Positions 1 to 9,401 of a stretch of 64,000 bases of DNA are shown piece after piece. Source of the stretch: Hymenobacter setariae (GTDB lineage: Bacteria > Bacteroidota > Bacteroidia > Cytophagales > Hymenobacteraceae). The position numbers and the translations under genes were made by a program. A model generated the notes under the pieces. It made no database searches. It was not told the origin of the DNA and was given only the letters and a program-made list of their open reading frames with translations. Location: contig NZ_VMRJ01000007.1 in assembly GCF_007713685.1 (NCBI RefSeq), positions 124,001 through 188,000 of the forward strand, written 5' to 3'. Each line of letters begins with the position of its first letter. Positions within the stretch are counted from its first letter, which is position 1.

Positions 1-1043
1 TCATACTTGCGGGGCGGGTACTGGTAGCCGGTGGTGCCCACCAGCTGCCCGTTGATGTACGTCGAATCGGCATCGACCAGCGTACCCAGCTCCAGGCGCG
101 CGGGCTGGCCTACCATCGCGGCCGGCACGTCTACCTCCTTCTTAAACCATACTACGCCGTTTACCATACCTAGGGGCGTTTGGGTGGCCCAGTAGCCGGG
201 CACGGCCATAGTGGCCCAACCAGTGGCGTCGTAGGTAGCGGCGCTCCACTTGGGCTGGCCGGGCTGCTCGCCCTGGTCGGTTTGGTGCAGACGCTTGTAC
301 CAGTCGGCCACGGCCGCACCTTCGCGCTGCCGGGTACCGGCCACGAAGGCGCTGTCGCGGTAGGGCGCTACTTGCTGTTCGTACTTCGGAAACTGCTTCA
401 GGGCATCAGCGCTCAGCCAGGCCTCGGCCGGCGAGCCGCCCACCGCGTCCTTTATGATGCCCACCGGCACGTTGTACTTCGCTTGCAGCTCCTTAGCAAA
501 GAAGTAGCCCACGGCCGAAAACTTGAGCACGCTTTCGGGGGTAGTGCTTACCCATTTGCCGCCGGTGAGGTCAGTCTTGGGGCTGGTAAAGGCGTACGTT
601 AGCGGCACCTCAAACTGCCGGATGCGCGGGTTGTTGGCCTGCGCTACTTCCTGCGGGTACTTATCACGCACGCGGCTCATGGGCGTCTCCATGTTCGACT
701 GGCCCGAGCATAGCCACACGTCGCCTACCAGCACGTCTTTTACTACTAGGTGGTTGCTGGCGTCGATTTTCAGCTCGTAAGGGCCGCCGGCCTTTTGGGC
801 GGGTAGCTGCACCTGCCACTCGCCCTTGGGGCTGGTGGTGGCGCTGTACGTCTTGCCCTGAAAGCTCACGGCCACCTTTTCGCCCGGCGCGGCCCAGCCC
901 CACACGCGCAGGGGCATATCGCGCTGCAGCACCATGCCGTCGCTCACGAGGCGCGGCAGGCGCACGGTAGCCTGGGCGGTGGAGGTAACCAGTAAGCCAA
1001 GTGAGGCGCCAAAGAGGCCTAGTAATTTCCCGTTGAGAATCAT
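1..1043 (-). CDS. Sialate O-acetylesterase-type carbohydrate esterase, C-terminus cut by window edge
   Basis: Reading starts at the ATG at 1043 and stays open to base 1, so about 347 residues are present and the C-terminus is outside the window. The N-terminus is a signal peptide (MILNGKLLGLFGASLGLL...), so the enzyme is exported. At about residues 114-119 the reading contains GQSNME, the nucleophile-serine motif of the SASA (sialate O-acetylesterase) family. These esterases remove acetyl groups from sugars; in Bacteroidota polysaccharide loci the same family often acts on acetylated hemicellulose. Its place just behind a SusCD pair and downstream of an alpha-glucuronidase suggests acetyl removal from glucuronoxylan, which is inference. 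A strong hairpin separates it from susD, so it probably has its own promoter or partial read-through. Confidence 0.85.
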   Translation of the reverse strand, partial: MILNGKLLGLFGASLGLLVTSTAQATVRLPRLVSDGMVLQRDMPLRVWGWAAPGEKVAVSFQGKTYSATTSPKGEWQVQLPAQKAGGPYELKIDASNHLVVKDVLVGDVWLCSGQSNMETPMSRVRDKYPQEVAQANNPRIRQFEVPLTYAFTSPKTDLTGGKWVSTTPESVLKFSAVGYFFAKELQAKYNVPVGIIKDAVGGSPAEAWLSADALKQFPKYEQQVAPYRDSAFVAGTRQREGAAVADWYKRLHQTDQGEQPGQPKWSAATYDATGWATMAVPGYWATQTPLGMVNGVVWFKKEVDVPAAMVGQPARLELGTLVDADSTYINGQLVGTTGYQYPPRKY

Positions 1044-1085
1044 GTTTTTATAAACCAAAGCCACTCAATACAGTACCCCTTCATA

Positions 1086-1122
1086 AATAAGCCCCGATTT
1101 CGAGGCGAAATCGGGGCTTATT
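1086..1122 (-). terminator. Hairpin terminator after susD
   Basis: A perfect 15-bp inverted repeat (1086-1100 with 1108-1122, 7-base loop) built on AAGCCCCGATTT and flanked by A/T runs on both sides. It lies just after the susD stop and can work on both strands. Confidence 0.85.
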
Positions 1123-1168
1123 TTCTTATTCAGAGCCAGCCTTTTTGATAGCCAGTTCTTTCACCAGC

Positions 1169-3121
1169 TTATTGGTAATTAGGGTTCTGGTAAGCAGCTT
1201 TCACACTGGCATCTACGTCCAGGCGGTCGAGCTGGAACTGCGGGATAGGACGCAGGTAGTGATACGGCTGAATAGTGCGCGTAACAGTGGTCGGGGTATG
1301 GTCGCCATAGTTAGTGCCCCCGATGCGGTAGGTACCAGCCAGCTCATTCCATTTCTGCGTGCGTACTAAGTCAAACCAGCGGTAGCCTTCGCCAAAGTAC
1401 TCGCGCGAGCGCTCGGCCAGGATGTAGTTGATGTCAATAGTGGCCGGCGTAGCCGCTACCATTGCCGCGCTGTTATCCTGCGATTTAACTACGTTGCCAT
1501 TGTTGTCGAAACGCCACTTGCCGGCACGGGCCCGAATGACATTTATCAAATCCTTAGCAGTCTGCCCGGCTTTGGTAGTAGCGCCTTTCACAGCGGCTTC
1601 GGCTGCTACGAAGTACAGCTCCGAAAACTTGGCAATGTTGAAAGGGCGCGTGCTACCGGCATTCGGCTGGCCTAGGCCCGTGCCATTGTCGGTGCGGTAA
1701 GGGCCAAGCTTCCAAAGGCCCGGGTACACAATACGGCTGATGCCAAGCGGAGAAACGACGTAATCGGCCCGGTTGGGCAGCACACCCGCACCAATATTGC
1801 TAGCGCCGGGGCCGCTGGGATAGGTAATAGCGGTAGCAGGCTCTGAGCCTAGGAAGGTCAGAATTGCATCGCCGGGGGCAACCGGCAGGTTGTTGGCGTT
1901 GTACAGGGTCTGGGCCGTAACGCCGGCTTTGGGCCAGTTGCCACGATACGTCGTGGTAAAGGTGCCGTCGAAGCGAGAGTCGTTCGTCTTGTCGGCAAAA
2001 GTGTTCTGGATGGCACCAATGGTCGGGGCCATGCGCGTCCAGGGGCGGCCTAGCGGCTGCACGGCTTCCCGCTGCACCGACGATACCGGGCCCGAGCCGT
2101 TAGAACTGCTAGCGCTTCGGATGTTGGGATAGTTCCAGGTCAGCATCCAGCCGGCAAAGTTGTCGGGGGCACCGCCGCTACCAAAGGTGAGGCTGCCGCC
2201 ATTGTAGAGTTCGCTGGATTCGGTGTGGTCCGCAAATAGCAGTATCTCAGCATTGCGGTCGTTCGTACCGAGGTTCACATCGTAGTACGTGTTCTGCAGG
2301 CGGAACGGGCCGGGGCTGTCGATGCCAGCCGTGGCCACGTCGTAGGCCTGCTGGTAGTAGTACTGGGCGGTGCGGCCGGCCGGGTCAGTGCGCTGAGCCG
2401 CTGGGTAGGTTGGAATATTGTTCGGGTTTTCCAGCCACCAGGCGTAGGTCAGGTAGGCTTTGGCCAGGTAAAGGCGGGCCAGCGTTTTGGTGGCCCCTCC
2501 TATTACCCGCGGGTTCGCCGGCAAGTCGTTTATAGCTTGCAGCAAGTCGGGGAAAATAGCCTTGGTATACACCTCGGGCACCGTGTTGCGGGTAGAGGTC
2601 CGAACCGGATTGATGTTGAATTCCAGCTCGCCCGAGCCCAAATCCAGCGGGACCCCGCCAAACGTCTGCACCAGCATGAAGTAGTCGAAGGCGCGGAAAA
2701 ACCGTGCCTCGGCTACCAGAGCGGCCGAAATGGTGCCTACTGCACTGGCATTTTTAATAACGCCATTAGCCGTGTTGATATTCGGAAAAGCCGCGCCCCA
2801 CAGGGCATCCGCCCGGCTGTTATTGGCGGTGAGTTGCGCCCGGCCGGAGAGGTCCATGGCCAGGAAGTTTTCGTCGGCATCCCGGCCGTAGGTTACTTCA
2901 TCGGTGCCCGTCAGGGTAGAGTTGTAGTAGTAGGCTTGGCCGTAAATGTCGCGCAAGTGCGCGTACATCGCGGTCAATCCTCCTTGCACGCCTCTTTCCG
3001 TTTGGAAGAAGCCCGGCTCGTAAATACTCCTAGGCTGCTCATTCAGCAGGTCCTTGCACCCGGCCGCAGACAGGGAGAGGGCGGCGGTGCTAATTAAGAA
3101 TTGTAATTTAAAACGTTTCAT
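1169..3121 (-). CDS. SusD/RagB-family outer-membrane glycan-binding lipoprotein
   Basis: 650 residues. The start MKRFKLQFLISTAALSLSAAGC gives a lipoprotein signal with the Cys at about residue 22. The body has the SusD pattern: TPR-like helices in the N-terminal half (for example the region with RLYLAKAYLTYAWW) and the C-terminal block ILAERSREYFGEGYRWFDLVR, typical of RagB/SusD. It should sit on the cell surface as the lid of the SusC transporter and bind oligosaccharides. It follows susC by 12 bases, in the usual susC-susD order. The linked alpha-glucuronidase and mannonate dehydratase suggest aldouronic acids or glucuronoxylan fragments as the ligand; this is inferred from context. Confidence 0.95.
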   Translation of the reverse strand: MKRFKLQFLISTAALSLSAAGCKDLLNEQPRSIYEPGFFQTERGVQGGLTAMYAHLRDIYGQAYYYNSTLTGTDEVTYGRDADENFLAMDLSGRAQLTANNSRADALWGAAFPNINTANGVIKNASAVGTISAALVAEARFFRAFDYFMLVQTFGGVPLDLGSGELEFNINPVRTSTRNTVPEVYTKAIFPDLLQAINDLPANPRVIGGATKTLARLYLAKAYLTYAWWLENPNNIPTYPAAQRTDPAGRTAQYYYQQAYDVATAGIDSPGPFRLQNTYYDVNLGTNDRNAEILLFADHTESSELYNGGSLTFGSGGAPDNFAGWMLTWNYPNIRSASSSNGSGPVSSVQREAVQPLGRPWTRMAPTIGAIQNTFADKTNDSRFDGTFTTTYRGNWPKAGVTAQTLYNANNLPVAPGDAILTFLGSEPATAITYPSGPGASNIGAGVLPNRADYVVSPLGISRIVYPGLWKLGPYRTDNGTGLGQPNAGSTRPFNIAKFSELYFVAAEAAVKGATTKAGQTAKDLINVIRARAGKWRFDNNGNVVKSQDNSAAMVAATPATIDINYILAERSREYFGEGYRWFDLVRTQKWNELAGTYRIGGTNYGDHTPTTVTRTIQPYHYLRPIPQFQLDRLDVDASVKAAYQNPNYQ

Positions 3122-3133
3122 TTTTAGCGCTGC

Positions 3134-6100
3134 TTAGAAAGTGAGGTCCAGACCGCCGAGGAAGGTGCGGGTGGCTGGGGCGTTGGTGCCCAGCGTCAGG
3201 ATGCGGCGGAGGTTGAAGTCAAGAGGCACGGCCGCGTTTTCGTTGCCATTCGAGTTGGTTTCCGGGTCCATACCCGACTCCTTTTTGTAAGGCGAGAAAA
3301 ACACAAAAGGGTTCTGCGCCGTCACGTACAGGCGTAGGCGGCTGATGCCGGCCTTCTGCATCCACGCGCTGCTCTGGAAGTTATAACCCAGCGAAATGGT
3401 GCGCACCTTGAGGTAAGAAGCATCGAAGTAGCCTAGCGTAGAGGCATACTTGGGGTTGTCGCCACTCGTCAGCCCGCCGGGCTTGGGGTATTTAGCTCCG
3501 GTATTGTCCGGCGTCCAGTAATCAACTTTTACGTTGCCACGGCGGCCGCTTAGCATGTTGAGGTAGCCACCCGAGCCATAGATAGTGCTGTTGAGGAGGC
3601 CGCCGTTTTGGAAGACGCCCACGACGGACAGGTCGAAGCCTTTGTACGCCAACCGAGTGTTGAAACCACCTAGGAAGTTGGGGTTCACATCTAGAATCTG
3701 ACGGTCGGCGGAACCAATGGCGCGGGTGGGGCTACCATCTGCGTTGTACGTGCCGGTGTATTTCACCTTAATCATGCCGGGGTTTCCGCCGGGCTCCAGA
3801 ATGTTCAGGTACTGGTCGCCTTGCTGCCACAGGCCCGTTCTTTCGTAGTCAAATACTACGTTGATGGGTTGGCCCACAAACCACCAGTTTGCTTCGTCGC
3901 GCTGCTGGGCGCCTGCCAACGACGTAATCTTGTTGCGGTTGGCATATAGGTTGACGCCCGCTTCCCAAGTCCAGCCATTGACATTGTCCAAAATCACTCC
4001 ATTCAAAGAAAGCTCTATGCCTTTATTTTGAGTGGAGCCAATATTGGCCGTGTAGCTGCCCACACCCGAGGTAGAAGGCAGTCCTAACCCGAGCAGCAGG
4101 TCTCGGGTGTTGGTAACGTAGTACTCTACGGTACCGGAGAGACGGTTTTTCAGAAGCGAGAAGTCTACCGCGTAGTTCCACGTTCTGGAGTATTCCCAAC
4201 CTAGGGCAGGGTTAGGCAACTGGGTCACATACAGGCCCGTCTGGTAGTCGGTAGGGCCGAAGTTGTAGGGCCGGGTGCTCAGAAGACCCAGGGTAGAATA
4301 AGGGTTAACGGATTGGTTAGACGTTATGCCGTAGCCAGCCCGCAGCTTTAGCATGTTTATGGCCTCAACTCCCTGCATGAACCCTTCTTTGGCTACGTTC
4401 CAGCCAGCTGATACGGCCGGGTACGCATTCCATTTGTGGCCTTCGGCAAGGCGAGACGAGCCGTCCGTACGAACCGTAGCGGACAGCAAGTACCGGTCGT
4501 CGTAAGAGTACATCACCCGCCCCATGTAGGACAGCAGGCCGAATTTAGAATACTGCTGGTCGCCGGGGTTTACCGTGATTTGACCAGCGGCCAACCCTAT
4601 GTTATAGAATTGGAAGGCATCGGAAGGAATATCCCGGCCATTGACCTGCGAGCGATTGAATATATTGCTGGAGGCAGAATACAAGGCTAGCGCATTAATA
4701 TTATGCTTCCCGCCAAAGGTGCGGTCGTAGGACAGAATGTTTTCGACGGTGTAGTCCGTCGTGACCGAATTGCTGACGGAAGCCGTGGAAGGAGTAGTTG
4801 GGGTGACCGCGTTGATACCCTGCCCCGTATAGCTGCCGCCCTGGCTCTGCCGGTAGTTTACACCTAGGTTGATGCGGTATTTCAGTCCTTCTACGCCCGG
4901 TATCTTCAACTCACCGAAGATGGCATTGTAGGTAGCCAAGCTTCTAGTTTGGCTTAGCCATGTGTCCCGGTTGGCCTCCACCACGCCGCGGGTAGTAACC
5001 CAGTTTTCATCCAACGGCATTTTGATGGTTCTTTTCAGCGAACCGTCGGCGTTGTACGGGTTGGCGATTGGTGAAGAACTCAAGGGACCGTATATCCCTA
5101 TGTTGCTGCCTTCCGACAAGCTATAGGTATTATTGGTCGTGAAGCCTAACCGGACGTATTTGCCAACACTCTGGTCCAACGTGCCGCGGATGGAAAAACG
5201 GGTGTACTGCTGGGTCGGGATTACGCCTTGCTCCTTATAGTAGCCAGCGTTGAAGTTGTAACGTCCAGTTTCTGTACCGCCGCTCAGGCCTACGTTTTGG
5301 TTGTTTTGAATACCGGTCCGGTACAGCAAATCCTGCCAATCGACATCTACATCATTGGCCTCATCTACGCCATTGGTATAGATACCCGCTGCTTTGCGAA
5401 GCGCCACGAACTCGGGCCCGTTCATCATGGGGTATTTGGCAAACAAGGTTTTCACGCCTACAAAGCCGCTGTACGTCACTTGCGGCTTCTGCCCTTTGCT
5501 TCCCCCTTTAGTGGTTACCAGCACCACGCCGTTGGCCCCGCGCGAGCCGTAGATGGCCGTGGCCGAGGCATCCTTCAGGATATCAATCGAAGCAATGTCA
5601 TTGGGGTTGATGTCCCCAATGGAGCCCGGGAAGGGAATACCGTCCAGCACTACCAGGGGGTCGTTGCTAGCCGTCAGCGAGCGCGTTCCGCGGATGCGGA
5701 TTTGCGGGCTGGCTCCGGGCTGGGAAGAGCTCTGAGAAATCTGCACGCCTGGCAGGCGGCCCTGCAGGGCCTGCCCAATATTGGCCACCGGCACTTCGCG
5801 CAAGGCATCTCCTTTGATGGAAGCCACTGAGCCCGTTACCGCCTCGGCCCGCTGCGTGCCGTAGCCGATTACCTTCACTTCTTCCAGAGCTTGGTTTTCG
5901 GCCTCTAGGCTCTGGGTTATGCTGGTGCGGTTGCCCACCGGCACTTCCTGCTTCGCGTAGCCGACAGAGCTAAGCACGAGCACGCTATTGTCGCTGGGTA
6001 CGCTGATGGTGTATTTGCCATCTACATCGGTGGTGGTGCCGGTCGTGGTGCCTTTCACCACTATCGTTACCCCTGGGATGCCTTCGCCGTTGGCAGAGGT

Positions 6101-6253
6101 GATTTTACCGCTTACCGTGTGGGCACCCGCCACTTGGGCGTAGGCCACTTGGGGCAGCAGCGGGGTAAGGCTGCCACCTAGTAAGATTAGCGGCACCAGC
6201 CGCGACCATTTCGCACTATTAAGCCGCCGAAACGAAGGTATGGGTGTATGCAT
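3134..6253 (-). CDS. SusC/RagA-family TonB-dependent oligosaccharide transporter
   Basis: 1039 residues from the ATG at 6253. A longer reading back to 6439 exists, but it would overlap the end of the SDR gene, and the 6253 start is followed at once by a clear signal peptide ending near LLPQVAYAQ. Order of domains: signal peptide, carboxypeptidase-regulatory-like beta domain (VSGKITSANGEGIPGVTIVVKG), plug domain with the SusC signature (LDGIPFPGSIGDINPNDIAS then ILKDASATAIYGSRGANGVV), and a long 22-strand barrel ending in aromatic LDLTF. It imports oligosaccharides across the outer membrane with SusD, driven by TonB. It lies 72 bases after the SDR gene and is probably in one operon with uxuA and the glucuronidase. 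Confidence 0.95.
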   Translation of the reverse strand: MHTPIPSFRRLNSAKWSRLVPLILLGGSLTPLLPQVAYAQVAGAHTVSGKITSANGEGIPGVTIVVKGTTTGTTTDVDGKYTISVPSDNSVLVLSSVGYAKQEVPVGNRTSITQSLEAENQALEEVKVIGYGTQRAEAVTGSVASIKGDALREVPVANIGQALQGRLPGVQISQSSSQPGASPQIRIRGTRSLTASNDPLVVLDGIPFPGSIGDINPNDIASIDILKDASATAIYGSRGANGVVLVTTKGGSKGQKPQVTYSGFVGVKTLFAKYPMMNGPEFVALRKAAGIYTNGVDEANDVDVDWQDLLYRTGIQNNQNVGLSGGTETGRYNFNAGYYKEQGVIPTQQYTRFSIRGTLDQSVGKYVRLGFTTNNTYSLSEGSNIGIYGPLSSSPIANPYNADGSLKRTIKMPLDENWVTTRGVVEANRDTWLSQTRSLATYNAIFGELKIPGVEGLKYRINLGVNYRQSQGGSYTGQGINAVTPTTPSTASVSNSVTTDYTVENILSYDRTFGGKHNINALALYSASSNIFNRSQVNGRDIPSDAFQFYNIGLAAGQITVNPGDQQYSKFGLLSYMGRVMYSYDDRYLLSATVRTDGSSRLAEGHKWNAYPAVSAGWNVAKEGFMQGVEAINMLKLRAGYGITSNQSVNPYSTLGLLSTRPYNFGPTDYQTGLYVTQLPNPALGWEYSRTWNYAVDFSLLKNRLSGTVEYYVTNTRDLLLGLGLPSTSGVGSYTANIGSTQNKGIELSLNGVILDNVNGWTWEAGVNLYANRNKITSLAGAQQRDEANWWFVGQPINVVFDYERTGLWQQGDQYLNILEPGGNPGMIKVKYTGTYNADGSPTRAIGSADRQILDVNPNFLGGFNTRLAYKGFDLSVVGVFQNGGLLNSTIYGSGGYLNMLSGRRGNVKVDYWTPDNTGAKYPKPGGLTSGDNPKYASTLGYFDASYLKVRTISLGYNFQSSAWMQKAGISRLRLYVTAQNPFVFFSPYKKESGMDPETNSNGNENAAVPLDFNLRRILTLGTNAPATRTFLGGLDLTF

Positions 6254-6326
6254 GGGTGGGAAGTTTGAAAAATAAAAAGTGAGAACTGAAGCAGAGTAGC
6301 CCTGATGAGGGCGGTAGCGAAAGGCG

Positions 6327-7169
6327 TTAGAAGCCAATAGAATTACCGCCATCAACCGGCAGTGAGGCGCCGGTGATATAGCGGGCGGCATCGGAGGCCA
6401 AGAACACGGCCGCGTGGCCGATGTCGGCGGGCTTGCCAAACTTGCCCATGGGTGTGCGGCGCATGGCGCGGTCGCGGCGGTCGGGGTCCGAGTTCATGGC
6501 CGTACGGCTCATCTCGGTTTCGATAAAGCCGGGGGCGATGGCGTTCACGCGCACGCCGTGCTTGGAGAATTCCGAGGCCAGCACCTTTACCATACCCTCC
6601 ACTGCCGACTTGGATGCTGCGTAGGCCACCACGCGGTCGATGCCGTAGTAGGCAGCCATCGACGAAATCATGATAATTGTGCCGCTGCCGCGAGGCACCA
6701 TGCGCCGGGCCGCGGCACGCGTGAGCGCAAATACGGCGTTGAGATTAGTGTGAATGATGCGGCTGAAATCTTCGTCGGTTACTTCTAGTGCCGGCTTTTT
6801 CATGTTGATGCCAGCATTGTTGACTAGGATATCGAGCGGGCCATATTCGGCTTCAATCTGCTCAATCAGCGTATCGGTGCCGCCTAGGTCGCTCACGTCA
6901 TTCACCACGAAATGCGCACCTTCCCCCAGCTCGGCGACTGACTCTTGCAGCACCGCTTCGCGGCGGCCCGTAATAATGACCGTGGCCCCGGCCGCCACCA
7001 TGCAGCGGGCTATTTCGAAGCCAATGCCTGTGCCGCCCCCTGTGATGAGCGCCACCTGCCCGGCCAGCGAAAAGACTTGGAGCCCCGGCTGCGAGGCGGG
7101 GTCGGCAATGGCCAGTGTGGTCCCGTTGGTAGCCGAATGACCGTTGGAGGTAAGGATAGAAGTAGCCAT
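6327..7169 (-). CDS. Short-chain dehydrogenase, probable D-mannonate/fructuronate oxidoreductase
   Basis: 280 residues, classical SDR fold. The cofactor-binding TGGGTGIG is near residue 43, NNAG near 116, a Ser in MISSMAAY and the YAASK catalytic pair near 183-187, and the sequence ends in PVDGGNSIGF. It is one operon with uxuA and the GH67 glucuronidase. Glucuronate catabolism needs a fructuronate/mannonate oxidoreductase just before mannonate dehydratase, and SDR-type versions of that enzyme are known (Bacillus YjmF/UxuB type). That role is therefore the best guess; gluconate 5-dehydrogenase-like activity is the main alternative. The first 35 residues before the Rossmann fold are longer than usual for an SDR. 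Confidence 0.8.
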   Translation of the reverse strand: MATSILTSNGHSATNGTTLAIADPASQPGLQVFSLAGQVALITGGGTGIGFEIARCMVAAGATVIITGRREAVLQESVAELGEGAHFVVNDVSDLGGTDTLIEQIEAEYGPLDILVNNAGINMKKPALEVTDEDFSRIIHTNLNAVFALTRAAARRMVPRGSGTIIMISSMAAYYGIDRVVAYAASKSAVEGMVKVLASEFSKHGVRVNAIAPGFIETEMSRTAMNSDPDRRDRAMRRTPMGKFGKPADIGHAAVFLASDAARYITGASLPVDGGNSIGF

Positions 7170-7202
7170 GATTGAATTGGCAGTAGACTGTTAAATAATA
7201 GA

Positions 7203-9323
7203 TTACCTGAGCTGGTAGAGATTAACAAGGTCTTTGACCTCGGCTAGGGTGCGGGTGGGAGGAGCCAAAGGCGCGGGCAGCGGCTGCCGCGCATAGGTTT
7301 GGAAATAGAGCACGCAGGCATCGCGCCACCACAGGGCTTCTTTGCGCTGGGTTTGGAGGCGAGCCGTCACATCGGCGTGCAGGGCGGGGTCGAGTTGGGG
7401 GCGCACCTGGGCCCACTGCTTTTGCAGCCACAGCACCGAGTCAGCCCCGGTGTAGTAGCGGGTGGCTAGCTCGTTCCAGAGCGTGCGGCCGGTGCTGAGG
7501 CGCTGGTTCCAGCCCACGTGGTGAAACCAAAGCAGGTAGTCGAGCGGGCAGGTTTGCGGGTTGCCCCACTGCTTTTGCACCTCGGGCTTGTACAGCGCCA
7601 GCGCATTGCTGCCCGTGGCAGTGCGGTCGAACCCTAGGCCGATAGAATCAGCTTTGTGGTAGTACACGGCCGTCCAGTCGGGCCGGCCCGCCTTGGCCAG
7701 CCAGGGCTGCGGACCGAAGTGAATACTTTCGCCCATGATGTGGTGCAAGCCCAGCGGCGTAGTATAGCGCACGTAGATGTTGCGCGACTTCACCAGCATG
7801 TCGGTGAGGGTACGCACAGCGGCTGGCTCGGTGGTCAGCGTCATCTTGGTCCACTCCTGGGCAATGGCTGCGGAACTCAGCGTATGGTCCCAGGCTAGGC
7901 GACCAAAGGCGTACCAGTTGGCCTGGCCCACTGGGTGGCCGGTCCAGTTGCGGTCGCTGCCGATATTGGCCACACCTGCGATGGCGCTTAGTGCATGCTG
8001 GTCCACGGTGCCATCTACCACCTTAGCCACCGTCGAGCCAGCGCCCTTAGCGTAGGTGTCGGCTTCTAATACTTCTTTGATGAGCGGCCCTAGGTACACC
8101 AAATGCGTGGCAAAGCCCAAGTACTCCTGCGTGAGCTGTACTTCCAGCACCAGTGGTGTTTTGGGCATGGCCCCAAACAGCGGGCTAAATGGCTCGCGGG
8201 CCTGAAAGTCAATCGGACCATTCTTGACCTGCACCAACACCTTAGGGTCAAACTTGCCATCGAGGGGCTGAAACTCCTCGTAAGCCTGCTTGAAGCGGTC
8301 GCCGCTGCCGGCCTTGTACACGAAGGCGCGCCACATCACTACGCCGTCGTGACGACCTAGGCTCTGGGCCAGCATGTTGGCGCCATCGGCGTGGTTGCGG
8401 TTGTAGTCTTGCGGGCCGGGCTCGCCCTCCGAGTTAGCTTTTACCAGAAAGCCGCCGAAGTCGGGAATGGCTTTGTACAGCTCCTCACTCTTGGCGGCCC
8501 ACCACTGTTTTACCTGCGGGTCGAGCGGGTCGGCGGTGGGCAGGCCACCTAGGACTTTGGGTGCTGCCCAAAACACCGACAGATACACCCGCTGCCCATA
8601 GGGCCGCAGCACGCCCGCCAGGGCGGCCACCTTGCCGATGTACTCGGCCGTGAGGTAACGCGCGCTGGCATTTACATTGTTGATAACAACACCGTTGATG
8701 CCAATCGAAGCATTGGCGCGAGCGTAATCGGTATAACGCGGAGCGAGGCCCTCGGGCAATTGATACCACTGCCAGATGCTGGAGCCTGCGTAGCCGCGCT
8801 CGATGGTGCCGTTCTGGTTATCCCAGTGGTTGAGCAAACGGTAATCAATGCGCGGGTTGCTGCTGAAATTTACGCCAGCCAGCGACTGGCGCGTCTGCAC
8901 CTGCCGCAGCAGCGCAAAGGCGCCATAGAGTACGGCAACCTCCGTACGACCCGTGATTACGAGGTTGTTCTTTTCCGAAAAGAGACGATAGCCTTCCGAT
9001 TTGAGCGGCTGGCCGTTGGCGCTGGCCTGCTTATCGACACGCAGCACAACGCCGCCCGTGCGGCTACCTGCCGTGCCCACCACTGGCACAGCTTGACCTA
9101 GGAGTCCGCTCAAACCGCGCTGTAGCTCGCCGCTGGCGGCTTGCAGCGTGGGGCTGGTGCCCGCGCTAGCTATAAACTGCGCGCTACGCGCGTACTGCTG
9201 CCGCGCCGCAGCGTCGGCGATGCGGTCATACTTCAGCCACAGCCGGTAGCCGTCGTCGGCCCGAGCAGGGGCAACAGCAGCCACAGTCAAAAGAAGAAGT
9301 AAGAACACGTTGCGTAGCAACAT
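7203..9323 (-). CDS. aguA: GH67 alpha-glucuronidase, exported
   Basis: 706 residues with a signal peptide (MLLRNVFLLLLLTVAAVAPARA), so probably periplasmic. It removes (4-O-methyl)glucuronic acid from the non-reducing end of xylo-oligosaccharides. GH67 landmarks are visible: NSEGEPGP (the Glu is the expected general acid), DFQAREPFSPLFG (Asp of the base pair) and LEVQLTQEYLG (second carboxylate), in the family order. The length matches family members. It ends 33 bases before the SDR gene and follows uxuA by 78 bases, so the three should be co-transcribed. No GH10/GH11 xylanase is in the window, so longer xylan must be cut by enzymes coded elsewhere. Confidence 0.93.
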   Translation of the reverse strand: MLLRNVFLLLLLTVAAVAPARADDGYRLWLKYDRIADAAARQQYARSAQFIASAGTSPTLQAASGELQRGLSGLLGQAVPVVGTAGSRTGGVVLRVDKQASANGQPLKSEGYRLFSEKNNLVITGRTEVAVLYGAFALLRQVQTRQSLAGVNFSSNPRIDYRLLNHWDNQNGTIERGYAGSSIWQWYQLPEGLAPRYTDYARANASIGINGVVINNVNASARYLTAEYIGKVAALAGVLRPYGQRVYLSVFWAAPKVLGGLPTADPLDPQVKQWWAAKSEELYKAIPDFGGFLVKANSEGEPGPQDYNRNHADGANMLAQSLGRHDGVVMWRAFVYKAGSGDRFKQAYEEFQPLDGKFDPKVLVQVKNGPIDFQAREPFSPLFGAMPKTPLVLEVQLTQEYLGFATHLVYLGPLIKEVLEADTYAKGAGSTVAKVVDGTVDQHALSAIAGVANIGSDRNWTGHPVGQANWYAFGRLAWDHTLSSAAIAQEWTKMTLTTEPAAVRTLTDMLVKSRNIYVRYTTPLGLHHIMGESIHFGPQPWLAKAGRPDWTAVYYHKADSIGLGFDRTATGSNALALYKPEVQKQWGNPQTCPLDYLLWFHHVGWNQRLSTGRTLWNELATRYYTGADSVLWLQKQWAQVRPQLDPALHADVTARLQTQRKEALWWRDACVLYFQTYARQPLPAPLAPPTRTLAEVKDLVNLYQLR

Positions 9324-9401
9324 GGCGGAATGGGTGGGAAAGAGAGCGAGATAACGCTGAACGACAGCAAGTAACTGCCAATCAGTAACTAAATAGGGTT
9401 A

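Noticed and set aside
6254-6439. A 62-residue N-terminal extension of SusC
   Set aside because: It would overlap the SDR gene, and the signal peptide begins at the 6253 start.
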